Positions 1 to 8,317 of a DNA stretch of 64,000 bases are shown piece by piece (the first letter of the stretch is position 1; each line of letters starts with the position of its first letter). The notes beneath the pieces are model-generated. The model was not told where the DNA came from, searched no databases, and saw only the letters and a list, made by a program, of their open reading frames with translations. Location of the stretch: positions 1 through 64,000 of the forward strand of contig DASZJG010000009.1 of NCBI GenBank assembly GCA_035948315.1, given 5' to 3'. Position numbers and translations under genes: made by a program. This DNA is from CAJCJE01 sp035948315 (GTDB taxonomy: Bacteria > Actinomycetota > Actinomycetes > Mycobacteriales > Pseudonocardiaceae).

Positions 1-1
1 C

Positions 2-988
2 ACCGCACAACTGGCCATCCTCCTGGTGGACGCACGCAAAGGCGTGCTGGAGCAAACCCGCCGACACGCCGCCGTACTCGCCCTGCTCGGCGTGCCACAA
101 CTCGTACTCGCCGTCAACAAGATCGACCTGGTCGGCTACGACGAGACCTGTTTCACCACGATCGCCAAGGAATTCCTGGCGCACGCCACCGCGCTGGGCT
201 ACCGCGACGCGGACGTGATCGCGATCCCGGTGTCCGCACTGCTCGGTGACAACGTGGTCAAGCCCTCGGTCAACCTGCCGTGGTGGAGCGGGCCGACCCT
301 GTTGCGCTACCTCGAAACCGTGCCCGTGACCAGCGAGTCGCCGGACGCGCCACTGCGGTTTCCGGTGCAGTTCGTGATCCGCCCCGGCACCGAGGAACAC
401 CGCGACTATCGCGGCTACGCGGGCCAGATCGCGACCGGTACCGTCCGGCCCGGTGACGAGGTGGTCGTCCTGCCAGTCGGGGCGCGCACCACCATCGCCG
501 GCATCGACACCATGGACGGCTCGCTGGCCTCGGCCGGCCCTGGCGCCTCGGTGACGCTGCGCCTTGCCGACGACCTCGACATCGCCAGGGGCGACCTGAT
601 CGCCGCCGCAGCCGACGTCCCGGAACTGGCCACCGAACTCGACGCGACGCTGTGCTGGCTGGCCGAGGCGCCGCTGCGCGCGGGCGCGCGGGTCCTGGTC
701 AAACACGGCACCCGCACCACGCAGGCGCGGATCGTCGGGCTGCGCAGCCGCTTCGACGAGCAGGCCCTGACCAGCCTGGCCACGCCGGAGTTCCTGCGGC
801 TCAACGAGATCGGCCAGGTGCGTCTGGCGGTCGCCGATGCGCTGCCGGTCGAGGACTACACGGTGAGCAGGCGCACCGGCGCCTTCCTGGTGATCGACCA
901 GCAGGACGGCACGACGCTGGCCGCGGGCCTGATCGGCAAGCCGGCGTGGGGCAGGCTTGCCGAGAACGACCTGGTGGCGCTCGGATGA
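2..988 (+). CDS. cysN: Sulfate adenylyltransferase subunit 1 (CysN), 5'-truncated by the window edge
   Basis: GTPase subunit of ATP sulfurylase, which with CysD makes adenosine 5'-phosphosulfate from sulfate and ATP in the cytoplasm. About 328 residues are visible. The reading frame is open from the first bases (TAQLAILLVDARKGV), so the start and the Walker-type G1 and DxxG GTP motifs lie outside the window. The G4 motif is present as NKID, followed by the region around PVSALLGDNV and then the beta-barrel domains II and III typical of translation-factor GTPases. The stop overlaps the next start as ATGA, so the two genes are translationally coupled. Reductase or kinase partners would be expected to the left. 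There is no APS-kinase (CysC) domain at the C-terminus. The family assignment is firm; the exact subunit name follows from similarity as I remember it. Confidence 0.88.
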   Translation, partial: TAQLAILLVDARKGVLEQTRRHAAVLALLGVPQLVLAVNKIDLVGYDETCFTTIAKEFLAHATALGYRDADVIAIPVSALLGDNVVKPSVNLPWWSGPTLLRYLETVPVTSESPDAPLRFPVQFVIRPGTEEHRDYRGYAGQIATGTVRPGDEVVVLPVGARTTIAGIDTMDGSLASAGPGASVTLRLADDLDIARGDLIAAAADVPELATELDATLCWLAEAPLRAGARVLVKHGTRTTQARIVGLRSRFDEQALTSLATPEFLRLNEIGQVRLAVADALPVEDYTVSRRTGAFLVIDQQDGTTLAAGLIGKPAWGRLAENDLVALG

Positions 989-1782
989 CGACCACGCTGC
1001 CCGAGGAGACGGCGTCCGGCGAGACCGCGCCCACCGCGACAAGACCGGTGGTGGCCATGTCCGGGGTGGGCAAGTCCTTCGGCCGCGGCCCGAAGGCGGT
1101 GACCGCGCTGACCGGGGTCGACCTGCGGATCGACCCCGGCGAGTTCGTCTGCCTGCTCGGCGCGTCCGGCTGCGGCAAGACGACGCTGCTCAACCTGGTG
1201 GCCGGCCTGGACGCGCCCAGCAGCGGCACGCTCGACCTGCACTCGGCCCGGCCCGCGGTGATGTTCCAGGAGGCGGCGCTGATGCCGTGGCTGACCGCGG
1301 CCGGCAACGTGGAACTCGCGCTGCGGCTGGCCGGCGTGCGCCGGGCGGCACGGCGGGCGCGCACCGCGGAACTGCTGGATCTGGTGCGGCTGGGCGGATT
1401 GGGCCGCAAGCGGCCACACGAGCTGTCCGGCGGCATGCGGCAGCGGGTCGCGCTGGCGCGTGCGCTGGCCGGCGCCGTGGCGGACGTCACCCGGCCGCCG
1501 CTGCTGTTGATGGATGAGCCGTTCTCCGCGCTGGACGCGATCACCCGAGACGTGTTGCAGGCCGAACTGTCGCGGGTGTGGTCGGAGATCGGCGCGGCGG
1601 TCCTGTTCGTGACGCACGACGTGCGCGAGGCCGTGCGGCTCGGGCAACGGGTCGTGCTGCTCTCCTCGCGGCCCGGCCGGGTGGTGCGGGAATGGCGGCC
1701 GGGCGAGCTGCCGGAGGCGGAGACGGTCGCCGAGATCAACGAGCACCTGCGGGAGGTGATCTCCCGCCATGCCCGGCCCTGA
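985..1782 (+). CDS. ABC transporter ATP-binding protein, nitrate/sulfonate/taurine (TauB/SsuB) type
   Basis: ATPase component of an importer for an oxyanion or organosulfonate, 265 residues. All nucleotide-binding motifs are visible: Walker A GASGCGKTT, signature LSGGMRQRVALARAL, Walker B LLLMDEPFSALD and switch His in FVTHD. The order and spacing are those of the TauB/SsuB/NrtD class. The ATG overlaps the cysN stop by four bases, so it is cotranslated with sulfate-activation genes, which supports sulfur uptake (sulfate, sulfonate or similar) as its role. No permease or binding-protein gene follows, because the operon ends here. Its partners must be upstream of the window or elsewhere. The substrate is inferred from context only. 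Confidence 0.85.
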   Translation: MTTTLPEETASGETAPTATRPVVAMSGVGKSFGRGPKAVTALTGVDLRIDPGEFVCLLGASGCGKTTLLNLVAGLDAPSSGTLDLHSARPAVMFQEAALMPWLTAAGNVELALRLAGVRRAARRARTAELLDLVRLGGLGRKRPHELSGGMRQRVALARALAGAVADVTRPPLLLMDEPFSALDAITRDVLQAELSRVWSEIGAAVLFVTHDVREAVRLGQRVVLLSSRPGRVVREWRPGELPEAETVAEINEHLREVISRHARP

Positions 1783-2264
1783 CCTCGATGGTCTGGACGC
1801 GTTAGCGGAGGGTTGGCGCGTCGACCCTGGAGTTGTCCGGAGCAAGCCGGCCGGTTGGCGCAGACCGACCGGCTCTCCCCGGTGTGTGAGTTGCGAGTTT
1901 CCCTTCGGGACCTCCTTCTCGATCTGTGGCTCCCCAATACCCGGGCTCAGTGGCGGATGCAGCGCAAACATCCGATGTTCGGCCAAGCTGACGTGTGAAC
2001 ATGCCTTGCCATGGCCTGCACACCGGTTCGCGATCCAGCACACCTCCTCCGGTCAGGGCCAGTCATTTCGATCAGTTCGACAATTGGACTGGACCACCTA
2101 CAAACGTTTACCTATGAGTTACACCACTCCCCGCTCCAGGTCAACATTCATCCCATGACTTCATCGATCCTGCCGCTCTTGCCGTTTTCACAGCCGGACG
2201 TTCCCCGAGGTCGACCCGCGACTGATCTAGAATCGTTTCAGCCGCATCGACCTCCGGAGGCGCC
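1783..2264. other. Intergenic stretch, 482 bp, no gene seen
   Basis: Short open frames here lack coding character. The second half (from about 2050) is clearly less GC-rich than the flanking genes and is probably the promoter region of the following LacI gene. A LacI-type half-palindrome lies at 2230-2239. I looked for a sulfur-related riboswitch and for an intrinsic terminator after the ABC gene and could not support either. Confidence 0.5.
2230..2239. promoter_or_regulatory. Candidate LacI-family operator (GAATCGTTTC)
   Basis: The site has the GAA-n-CG-n-TTC layout with central CG that is typical of LacI/GalR operators. It lies 25 bases upstream of the GTG start at 2265. It could serve autoregulation of the adjacent LacI gene. 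Only one copy was seen, and the central pair flanks are not fully symmetrical. Confidence 0.4.
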
Positions 2265-3248
2265 GTGCCGGTCACGATTCGCGACGTGGCGCGAGAGGCC
2301 AAGGTCTCGGTAGCCACCGTCTCTCGGGCGCTGAGTTCGCCGCACCAGGTAAACCAGGTCACCCGCGAACGCGTACTCGCCATCGCCGACCGGTTCGGCT
2401 ACCGGCCGAGCCCGGCGGCGCGCAGCCTGATCACCGGCAAGACCGGCAACATCGGACTGGTGATGCCGGATCTGGCCAACCCGTTCTTCACCGGCGTGCT
2501 CAAGAACGTCCAGGCCAGGGCGCACCAGTCCGGCTACGGCGTGTTCATCGGCGACAGCGACGAGGACCCGGCCGTCGAGGAGGAACTGGTCCGCTCGATG
2601 GCCAAGCAGGTCGACGGCGTGCTGCTCTGCTCCCCCGGCATCAAGGATTCGCAGATCACCGCGCTGGCCGCGAACACCACGCTGGTACTGCTCAACCGTC
2701 GCGTACGCGGCATCTCGGCCGCACTGATGGACTCCGCGGGCGGCATGCGGCAGTCCATCGAGCACCTGTCCGCACTCGGACACCGGCGCATCGCGTTCCT
2801 GTCCGGTCCGCGCAACTCCTGGTCGAACAAGCAGCGGCTGCGCGGGCTGCGCGCGGCCGTCGAGCAGACCGGCGTGGAGGTGCACACGCTCGGACCGTTC
2901 GCGCCGCGCTACTCCGGCGGCGTGCAGGCCGCCGACCTGGCGCTGGCCGAGAACGTGACGGCGATCATCGCCTACAACGACATCATGGCGCTGGGCGTGC
3001 TGGCCAGGATGCACGAGCGCGACATCGACGTGCCGAACGAGCTGAGCCTGACCAGTTTCGACGACCTGGTCTACGCGGCGGTGTCCGCGCCGACGCTGAC
3101 CACGGTGGCCATGCCGGTGGACGCGGCCGGCAGGCTCGCCGTCGACCTGCTGCTGTCCCGGCTGGCTGATCCCGGCTCGCCGGTGGTGCACCAGGAGCTG
3201 CCGACTCGGTTGATCGTGCGCGGCACCACGGGGCCACCTCCGAAATGA
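2265..3248 (+). CDS. LacI-family transcriptional regulator
   Basis: 327-residue repressor. The N-terminal helix-turn-helix (TIRDVAREAKVSVATVSRALS) and hinge helix (YRPSPAARSLITGKTGNIGLVMPD) are followed by a periplasmic-binding-protein-like sensor domain ending LPTRLIVRGTTGPP. GTG was chosen as start because a CGGAGG ribosome site sits 5-6 bases before it and the HTH begins immediately after. It stands alone: the sulfur operon ends 480 bp upstream, and the next gene is a small unknown protein. No sugar-metabolism gene is adjacent, so its ligand and targets cannot be read from context. It may regulate itself through the site at 2230-2239. Confidence 0.9.
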   Translation: MPVTIRDVAREAKVSVATVSRALSSPHQVNQVTRERVLAIADRFGYRPSPAARSLITGKTGNIGLVMPDLANPFFTGVLKNVQARAHQSGYGVFIGDSDEDPAVEEELVRSMAKQVDGVLLCSPGIKDSQITALAANTTLVLLNRRVRGISAALMDSAGGMRQSIEHLSALGHRRIAFLSGPRNSWSNKQRLRGLRAAVEQTGVEVHTLGPFAPRYSGGVQAADLALAENVTAIIAYNDIMALGVLARMHERDIDVPNELSLTSFDDLVYAAVSAPTLTTVAMPVDAAGRLAVDLLLSRLADPGSPVVHQELPTRLIVRGTTGPPPK

Positions 3249-3439
3249 CCGTCTCCCCCTGATCAACCGAACCAGTTGCGCGGGTGGACAATGGCGTTCG
3301 TGCCTTTTCGCACGGCGTTCGAGCACTCTGGCAGGCGAGCCACCCCGCTCGCTGCTCCATGTCCGGCCAGCACCATCTGGCCAGCGTGCGCCAGAACGCG
3401 TTCAACCGGCCGGTTCGGCGGTTAACCCCGACTCCTCGC

Positions 3440-3473
3440 AGCCCTCGGCGCGGCAACACTGGCGCCGAGGGCT
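3440..3473. terminator. Perfect 12-bp inverted repeat (hairpin) after the LacI gene
   Basis: Arms AGCCCTCGGCGC (3440-3451) and GCGCCGAGGGCT (3462-3473) are exact reverse complements around a 10-base loop. There is no T-run on the + side, so it is either an actinobacterial 'I-shaped' terminator for the LacI transcript or a hairpin in the leader of the following small gene. Confidence 0.55.
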
Positions 3474-3524
3474 AAGTGCGTTGTCGGACTTGCACAAACA
3501 CACACAATCAGGGATTAACAGAAA

Positions 3525-3785
3525 ATGAGCGGATACTTGGACCAGGCGGCCGCAACCCTCAATTCGGCAGCGCAGCAGGTCCCGGTCGAAACGCTACTGG
3601 GCGTCGAGGGGACGTTGCAGTCTCTCGCCGGCCAGATCCAGACGGCGGGCGGACAGGTCGCCGAGGATCTCACCCGCAAGGCCCTTGCCATGCAGTCCGA
3701 CGCCCGCGAGTTCGCGGGCAGGCTCAATGGTCTGCGCTCCGAGTTGGAACAGGCGGCCCAGCGGGTGCTGGCCAGCGGTTCCTGA
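3525..3785 (+). CDS. Small helical hypothetical protein, 86 aa
   Basis: I do not recognise the family. The protein is Ala/Gln/Leu-rich with no Cys, no signal peptide and no membrane segment. Almost the whole length is predicted to be amphipathic helix (for example VETLLGVEGTLQSLAGQIQ and LNGLRSELEQAAQRVL), so a helical hairpin or coiled-coil dimer is likely. The size and helical make-up recall WXG100/ESX-like proteins, but there is no WxG motif. Codon third positions are GC-rich, it has its own hairpin upstream and a clear intrinsic terminator directly after, which supports a real monocistronic gene. The ATG at 3525 has only a weak ribosome site. Confidence 0.65.
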   Translation: MSGYLDQAAATLNSAAQQVPVETLLGVEGTLQSLAGQIQTAGGQVAEDLTRKALAMQSDAREFAGRLNGLRSELEQAAQRVLASGS

Positions 3786-3807
3786 GGAGAAGAGGGTTCA
3801 TCTCCAG

Positions 3808-3846
3808 GGCGCGGTCGGGCCGGGCGCCACCGGCCGCGCCATTTTT
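3808..3846 (+). terminator. Intrinsic terminator
   Basis: GGCGCGGTCGG (3808-3818) pairs with CCGGCCGCGCC (3830-3840), with one G-U wobble, followed at once by ATTTTT. It ends the 86-residue gene. Confidence 0.85.
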
Positions 3847-3941
3847 GCGAAGAATGTGCACCCTGCAACTTCTTAGCTGCTCATGAGATACAATCAGTGG
3901 ACAAATCGTCGCCTTTGGTGCTTCTGCTAGGTTTGCGTGCT

Positions 3942-5717
3942 ATGGGGGTAACCCTCGAAACCGAGCCGAGCCTTGATCGGCCCACCACGCCCGCCGACCC
4001 TGGTGACGAAACCAGTCGGCGTCCTCGGCGTTGGCCGGGCGTGCTCGCCGTGCTCGGCGGCACTGCCCTCATCGGAGCGCACGCCAGCTTATACGGCCAA
4101 TGGATGGTTGACGACGCCAGCATCACCTTCGCCTACGCGCGCAGCGTCGCGGAGGGCTACGGCCCGGTCCTTCAGCCCGGCGCGCCGCCGGTGGAGGGCT
4201 ACTCGAACACCACCTGGATGCTGCTGCTGGCGCTGGGCAAGCTGGTCGGCCTGTTCGACCGGGGCGACCTCTTCGGTATCCCCGACTACGTGCTGTTCCC
4301 CAAGGCGCTGGCCCTGGTGTGCTGCGCCGGCATCCTGTTCGCCTATCACCGCGCGACCAGCCTGCTGTTCAAGCGCCACGCCTGGATCGCCACCCTGGCA
4401 GGCGGCGCGCTGCTGGCGCTGAACCCCTCGTTCATCATCTGGTGCTTCTCCGGTCTGGAGAACTCGCTCTACGCGTTGATCATCGTCAGCAGCGCCGTGC
4501 TCATGCTGCGCGCCGCGGTCAACCACCGGCTGCTCACCACCAGGGTCGCGGTGCTGACCGGATTGCTCGCCTTCGCCGCGGCGCTGACCAGGCCGGACGG
4601 CATGATCTACGCGGCCGCGTATCCGCTGCTCGCGCTCGTGTTCCTGCACCGCCACGCGTGGAAGCCGACGCTGTTGGCGGCGGCCAAGTCGATCGCCGCG
4701 TTCCTGGTGCCGTTCGGGCTGTTCCTCGTCTGGCGCTACCACGAGTTCCACCTGCTGGTGACCAACACGACCGTGGCCAAGGCGCAGAGCAGGCCGCACA
4801 TTCTCAACCTGGCGCGTGGCTCGGACCTGATCGGCTACATCGGCTGGGCAGCGGTGTTCGTCGCGGTCGCCTGCGCGGGCATCGTGCTCAGCCAGCGCTC
4901 GCGCTCGCGCAACGCGCTGGTCACCCTGCTGGTGCCGCTGACGCTGGCGATCATCGCCTACTGCGTGCTCAACCCGGACTGGATGGGCGAGTTCCGCTTC
5001 GCCACCCCGGTCTGGGCGCTCGGCACGCTCGCCGCGACCATCGCGGGCGCACAGGTCGCCGCGACCGCGCGGTTCCGCGGCCGGATCGCGCTGGCGGTGG
5101 CGACCGTGGTCGCGGTCGGCCTGTCCGGGGACATGGCCCTGCACAACGCCAAGCAGTTCGCGGCCATCCCGACCTTCCCGATGTGCACGGTGGCCGACCG
5201 CTTCGAGATCATGAACGGCTACGCCGACATTCTGGGCATCAGCAAGGGTTCGGAGTTGGTGCCGGACATCGGCGGGACCTCGCTGACCGCGAAGCTGCAG
5301 ATCGTCGACCTGGCCGGGCTGGCCAACGGCCCGCTGGCCAAGCTGTGGGGCGCGAAGAACGTGGCGGGCGTGCGCGACTACGTGTTCAACGTGGCCAAGC
5401 CCACGTTCATGAACTTCCACGCGCCGTGGAGCACCTCCACCAAGCTCTACACCGATCCCCGCCTGTTCGCCGACTACTACCAGATCTTCAGCACGCCCAA
5501 CCCGGTCGACGACTCGGACTGGGTGCGCAAGGACGCGGTGAGTTCGCCCGCGAAACTCGCGGCACTGCGGGCGTACGCGCAGATGATGGACAAGCGGGAC
5601 TGGGACTACGAACCCCACTTCGTCAAGGGCAGCTGCGGCGCCACCCTGCGCCCCGGCCAACTGCCGCCGCCCCCGCCACCGAGCGAGACGCTCGCGGCGA
5701 TGGCCGCCAAGCACTGA
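3942..5717 (+). CDS. GT-C type membrane glycosyltransferase-like protein (AftB-like)
   Basis: A polytopic membrane protein of about 591 residues with roughly ten hydrophobic segments in the first two thirds and a soluble C-terminal part. The first extracytoplasmic loop carries the paired acidic residues WMVDDASITFAYARS and the later VEGYSNTTW segment. This layout is seen in GT-C polyprenyl-phosphate-sugar transferases such as mycobacterial arabinosyltransferase AftB and related bacterial mannosyltransferases. A cell-envelope glycosyl transfer outside the membrane is therefore likely, with sugar and acceptor unknown. The frame is open back to GTG at 3897. ATG 3942 was preferred because the protein then begins with a short soluble leader, but neither start has a strong ribosome site. 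It is monocistronic, with a terminator immediately after. Confidence 0.7.
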   Translation: MGVTLETEPSLDRPTTPADPGDETSRRPRRWPGVLAVLGGTALIGAHASLYGQWMVDDASITFAYARSVAEGYGPVLQPGAPPVEGYSNTTWMLLLALGKLVGLFDRGDLFGIPDYVLFPKALALVCCAGILFAYHRATSLLFKRHAWIATLAGGALLALNPSFIIWCFSGLENSLYALIIVSSAVLMLRAAVNHRLLTTRVAVLTGLLAFAAALTRPDGMIYAAAYPLLALVFLHRHAWKPTLLAAAKSIAAFLVPFGLFLVWRYHEFHLLVTNTTVAKAQSRPHILNLARGSDLIGYIGWAAVFVAVACAGIVLSQRSRSRNALVTLLVPLTLAIIAYCVLNPDWMGEFRFATPVWALGTLAATIAGAQVAATARFRGRIALAVATVVAVGLSGDMALHNAKQFAAIPTFPMCTVADRFEIMNGYADILGISKGSELVPDIGGTSLTAKLQIVDLAGLANGPLAKLWGAKNVAGVRDYVFNVAKPTFMNFHAPWSTSTKLYTDPRLFADYYQIFSTPNPVDDSDWVRKDAVSSPAKLAALRAYAQMMDKRDWDYEPHFVKGSCGATLRPGQLPPPPPPSETLAAMAAKH

Positions 5718-5720
5718 GAA

Positions 5721-5758
5721 AAGGTGCCCTCCCGGTACGACCGGAAGGGCACCTTTTT
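5721..5758 (+). terminator. Intrinsic terminator between convergent genes
   Basis: AAGGTGCCCTCCCGG pairs with CCGGAAGGGCACCTT (one mismatch), followed by a run of T. On the minus strand the same stem ends with a leading A-run, so it can also terminate the hopanoid operon in the other direction. Confidence 0.85.
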
Positions 5759-5771
5759 CGCTATCGGGCGA

Positions 5772-6782
5772 TCACTGCTCGCGCATGGCGCGGATCGACT
5801 CCTTCAGTGAGCCCATCGTGGCCAGCACGGCGCTCGGCTCGTAGCCGCAGTGCGCCATGCAGTTGTTGCACCTGGGGTCCTTGCCGCGACCGTAGGAGTC
5901 CCAGTCGGTGGTCTCGATGAGCTCCTTGTACGTCTTCACGTACCCGTCGTTCATCAGGTAGCAGGGCTTCTGCCAGCCGAGCAGCGAGTAGGACGGGATG
6001 CCCCACGCGGTGCACTGGAAGTCGGCCTTGCCCTCCAGGAAGTCCAGGAACAGCGGCGAGTGCGACAGGCGCCACTTCTTGCGCCGGCCGTCCGCGAACG
6101 CCTTGCGGAACAGCTCGCGGGTCTCCTCGACGCCCAGGAAGTGGTCCTGGTCGGGCGCCTTCTCGTAGGCGTAGGCCGGGGAGATCATCATCTCGTCGAC
6201 CTCGACCTCGTCGTTGAGGAAGTTCAGCACGTCGATGATGGTCTGCGGGGTGTCGGTGTTGAAGAAGGTCGAGTTCGTGGTGACCCGGAAACCCTTCTCC
6301 TTCAGGAACTTGATGGCCTCGATCGCCTCGTCGAACACGCCCGCCTTGTCCACCGACTCGTCGTGGCGCTCCCGCAGGCCGTCGATGTGCACGGCGAACT
6401 GGAAGTACGGCGAGGGCTTGAAGTCGAACTTGTCGAAGCGCTTGCGCAGCAGCATCGCGTTGGTGCACAGGATCACGAACCGCTTGCGCTTGACCAGCTC
6501 GTTGACCATCACGTCGATCTGCGGGTGCATCAGCGGCTCGCCGCCCGCGATGGACACGGCGGGTGCGCCGCTCTCCATCACCGCGCCGACCGCCTGCTCG
6601 ACCGGCATCCGTTGCTTGAGGATCTCGTGCGGCTGCTGGATCTTGCCACACCCCTGGCAGGCGAGGTTGCAGGCGAACAGCGGTTCCAACTCGACGACGA
6701 GCGGGAACTTCTTGCGACCGATGATTTTGTTCTTCGCTACGTACGCACCGATCCTGATGGCCTGCCGCATGGGCACCGGCAT
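5772..6782 (-). CDS. hpnH: Adenosyl-hopene transferase HpnH (radical SAM)
   Basis: Radical SAM enzyme that joins the 5'-deoxyadenosyl radical to hopene (diploptene) to give adenosylhopane, the first step to side-chain-extended hopanoids. 336 residues, the family's usual length. The [4Fe-4S] cluster motif CNLACQGC is near residue 40, followed by the SAM-binding GGEP-like segment (SIAGGEPLMHP). The C-terminal Cys cluster (PRCNNCMAHCGYEPSA) is typical of HpnH. It is the last gene of the hopanoid operon and starts 2 bases after the stop of the fusion gene, with AAGGAGG inside the preceding gene. Confidence 0.95.
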   Translation of the reverse strand: MPVPMRQAIRIGAYVAKNKIIGRKKFPLVVELEPLFACNLACQGCGKIQQPHEILKQRMPVEQAVGAVMESGAPAVSIAGGEPLMHPQIDVMVNELVKRKRFVILCTNAMLLRKRFDKFDFKPSPYFQFAVHIDGLRERHDESVDKAGVFDEAIEAIKFLKEKGFRVTTNSTFFNTDTPQTIIDVLNFLNDEVEVDEMMISPAYAYEKAPDQDHFLGVEETRELFRKAFADGRRKKWRLSHSPLFLDFLEGKADFQCTAWGIPSYSLLGWQKPCYLMNDGYVKTYKELIETTDWDSYGRGKDPRCNNCMAHCGYEPSAVLATMGSLKESIRAMREQ

Positions 6783-6784
6783 GG

Positions 6785-8317
6785 TTACCGAACCTCCTTG
6801 GGAAGCGTGAAGCGGACGGTCTCCCTGGTGACCGCTCGCTCAGTGACCTCGAGCCGGCCGAGCCCGCCGAGGGCGGCGACCAGCTCATCGACGAGTTTGT
6901 GCGGTGCCGAAGCGCCCGCGGACAGGCCGATGGTGTCGACGTCGCGCAGCCAACCGAGATCGACCTGCTCGACGCCATCGACGAGGTACGCCGCCGTGCC
7001 TTCACGTTCGGCGACCTCGACGAGTCGTAGCGAGTTCGACGAGTTCGACGAGCCCACCACGAGTACGAGATCGGAGTCACCGGCGACGCCGCGCACCGCG
7101 AGCTGGCGGTTGGTCGTGGCGTAGCAGATGTCGTCCGAGTTCGGACCGGTCAGGTCCGGGAATTTCGTGCGCAGCGCGCCGAGTACGCCTTCCGCCTCGT
7201 CCGCGGCCAGCGTGGTCTGCATGAGATAACTGACCCGGCGCGGATCCGGCACCTGGATGTTGTCCACATCGGAGGGTTCCTCGACCAGGACGGTGTGTTC
7301 CGGTTCCTCGCCGAGCGTGCCCTCGGTCTCCTCGTGGCCCGCGTGCCCGATGAACAGGATGGTGTTGCCCTGCTTGGCGAACCGCTTCGCCTCGGCGTGT
7401 ACCTTGCCGACCAGCGGGCAGGTCGCGTCGACGACGTCGAGCTGCTTGGTGCTCGCTTCCTCGCGCACGCTCGGTGCCACACCGTGCGCGGAGAACACGA
7501 CCGTCGCGCCCTCGGGCACCTCGTCGAGTTCCTCGACGAACACCGCGCCGCGTTCCTCCAACTCCTCGACGACCTTCTTGTTGTGCACGATCTGCTTGCG
7601 CACGTACACCGGCCCGTCGCGCTCGACGAGCAGCCTGTCCACGATGTCGATGGCGCGTTCCACGCCCGCACAGAACGAACGCGGCCCGGCCAGCAGAATC
7701 TTGCGGTCCCGCGCGGCGCTCGCCCACGCCGCCAGCACCGGCCCGACCTTGCCCAGCACCTGGTACGCGGTGAACCCGCCGGTCACCGTGGCCGGGCTGA
7801 CCAGCGGCCTGCTCGGCGTGTCCACGATGACGCGAACCACCGCGAGCGGACCGTCACCGGCCGCGTCGGCCAGGAACGCGGACTCCATGTCGACGGCGAT
7901 CGCGCCGGCCTTCGCCAGTTCGGCCCGTTCCGCGCCGTGCACGACGTGGTCTGCGGAGTGGATTGGTCCGGTGTGGACGGTGAGGCCGGCGGCCCGGAGC
8001 GCGGCGGCGAGCAGCGGCGCGCTCGGGCACGCCCGCACCGAATCGGCCGCCCGGACCTCGGTGGCCACCACCACGTCACCGGGGGCGACGTCGTCGGCGA
8101 GCGCGCCACCGAACCCGGCAACCGCGAACGCGCCCGGCTGGCGCGACACGATGGCCGGCACGGCACGTTTCGAGCGCGCCGGGCCCATACCGGTGCGCAG
8201 CACGGCATCGCGGGGCAGGCCCCGGCGCAGCGCCCTGGCCTCCACCCGCAACGCCGCCGCGACAAGCAGTGTCGTTACCGGCCCCTTGTAGGGGGCCCTC
8301 CCCCTCCGGTCCGCCAT
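6785..8317 (-). CDS. Fusion of hopanoid-associated phosphorylase HpnG with IspH (HMBPP reductase)
   Basis: One uninterrupted 510-residue frame holds two enzymes. Residues about 14-200 are an HpnG-type nucleoside phosphorylase (VDMESAFLADAA, the MES motif of the PNP/MTAN fold), which in hopanoid producers removes adenine from adenosylhopane to give ribosylhopane. Residues about 205-510 are a complete IspH, the [4Fe-4S] enzyme releasing IPP and DMAPP at the end of the MEP pathway. The three cluster ligands are visible: C216 (GPRSFCAG), C300 (VDATCPLVG) and C398 (DDICYATTNRQ), as are the substrate residues in HAGHEETEGT. The junction AAWASAARDRKILLAGP contains no stop and a very short linker. 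The ATG overlaps the shc stop (ATGA). The two halves act at opposite ends of the same pathway, and a second, housekeeping ispH elsewhere is likely. Confidence 0.93.
   Translation of the reverse strand: MADRRGRAPYKGPVTTLLVAAALRVEARALRRGLPRDAVLRTGMGPARSKRAVPAIVSRQPGAFAVAGFGGALADDVAPGDVVVATEVRAADSVRACPSAPLLAAALRAAGLTVHTGPIHSADHVVHGAERAELAKAGAIAVDMESAFLADAAGDGPLAVVRVIVDTPSRPLVSPATVTGGFTAYQVLGKVGPVLAAWASAARDRKILLAGPRSFCAGVERAIDIVDRLLVERDGPVYVRKQIVHNKKVVEELEERGAVFVEELDEVPEGATVVFSAHGVAPSVREEASTKQLDVVDATCPLVGKVHAEAKRFAKQGNTILFIGHAGHEETEGTLGEEPEHTVLVEEPSDVDNIQVPDPRRVSYLMQTTLAADEAEGVLGALRTKFPDLTGPNSDDICYATTNRQLAVRGVAGDSDLVLVVGSSNSSNSLRLVEVAEREGTAAYLVDGVEQVDLGWLRDVDTIGLSAGASAPHKLVDELVAALGGLGRLEVTERAVTRETVRFTLPKEVR

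Noticed and set aside
1783..2264. Possible riboswitch or small RNA after the sulfur genes
   Set aside because: Hairpins such as ACCGG...CCGGT can be drawn, but I could not match a known riboswitch core, and the region belongs to the lacI promoter side.
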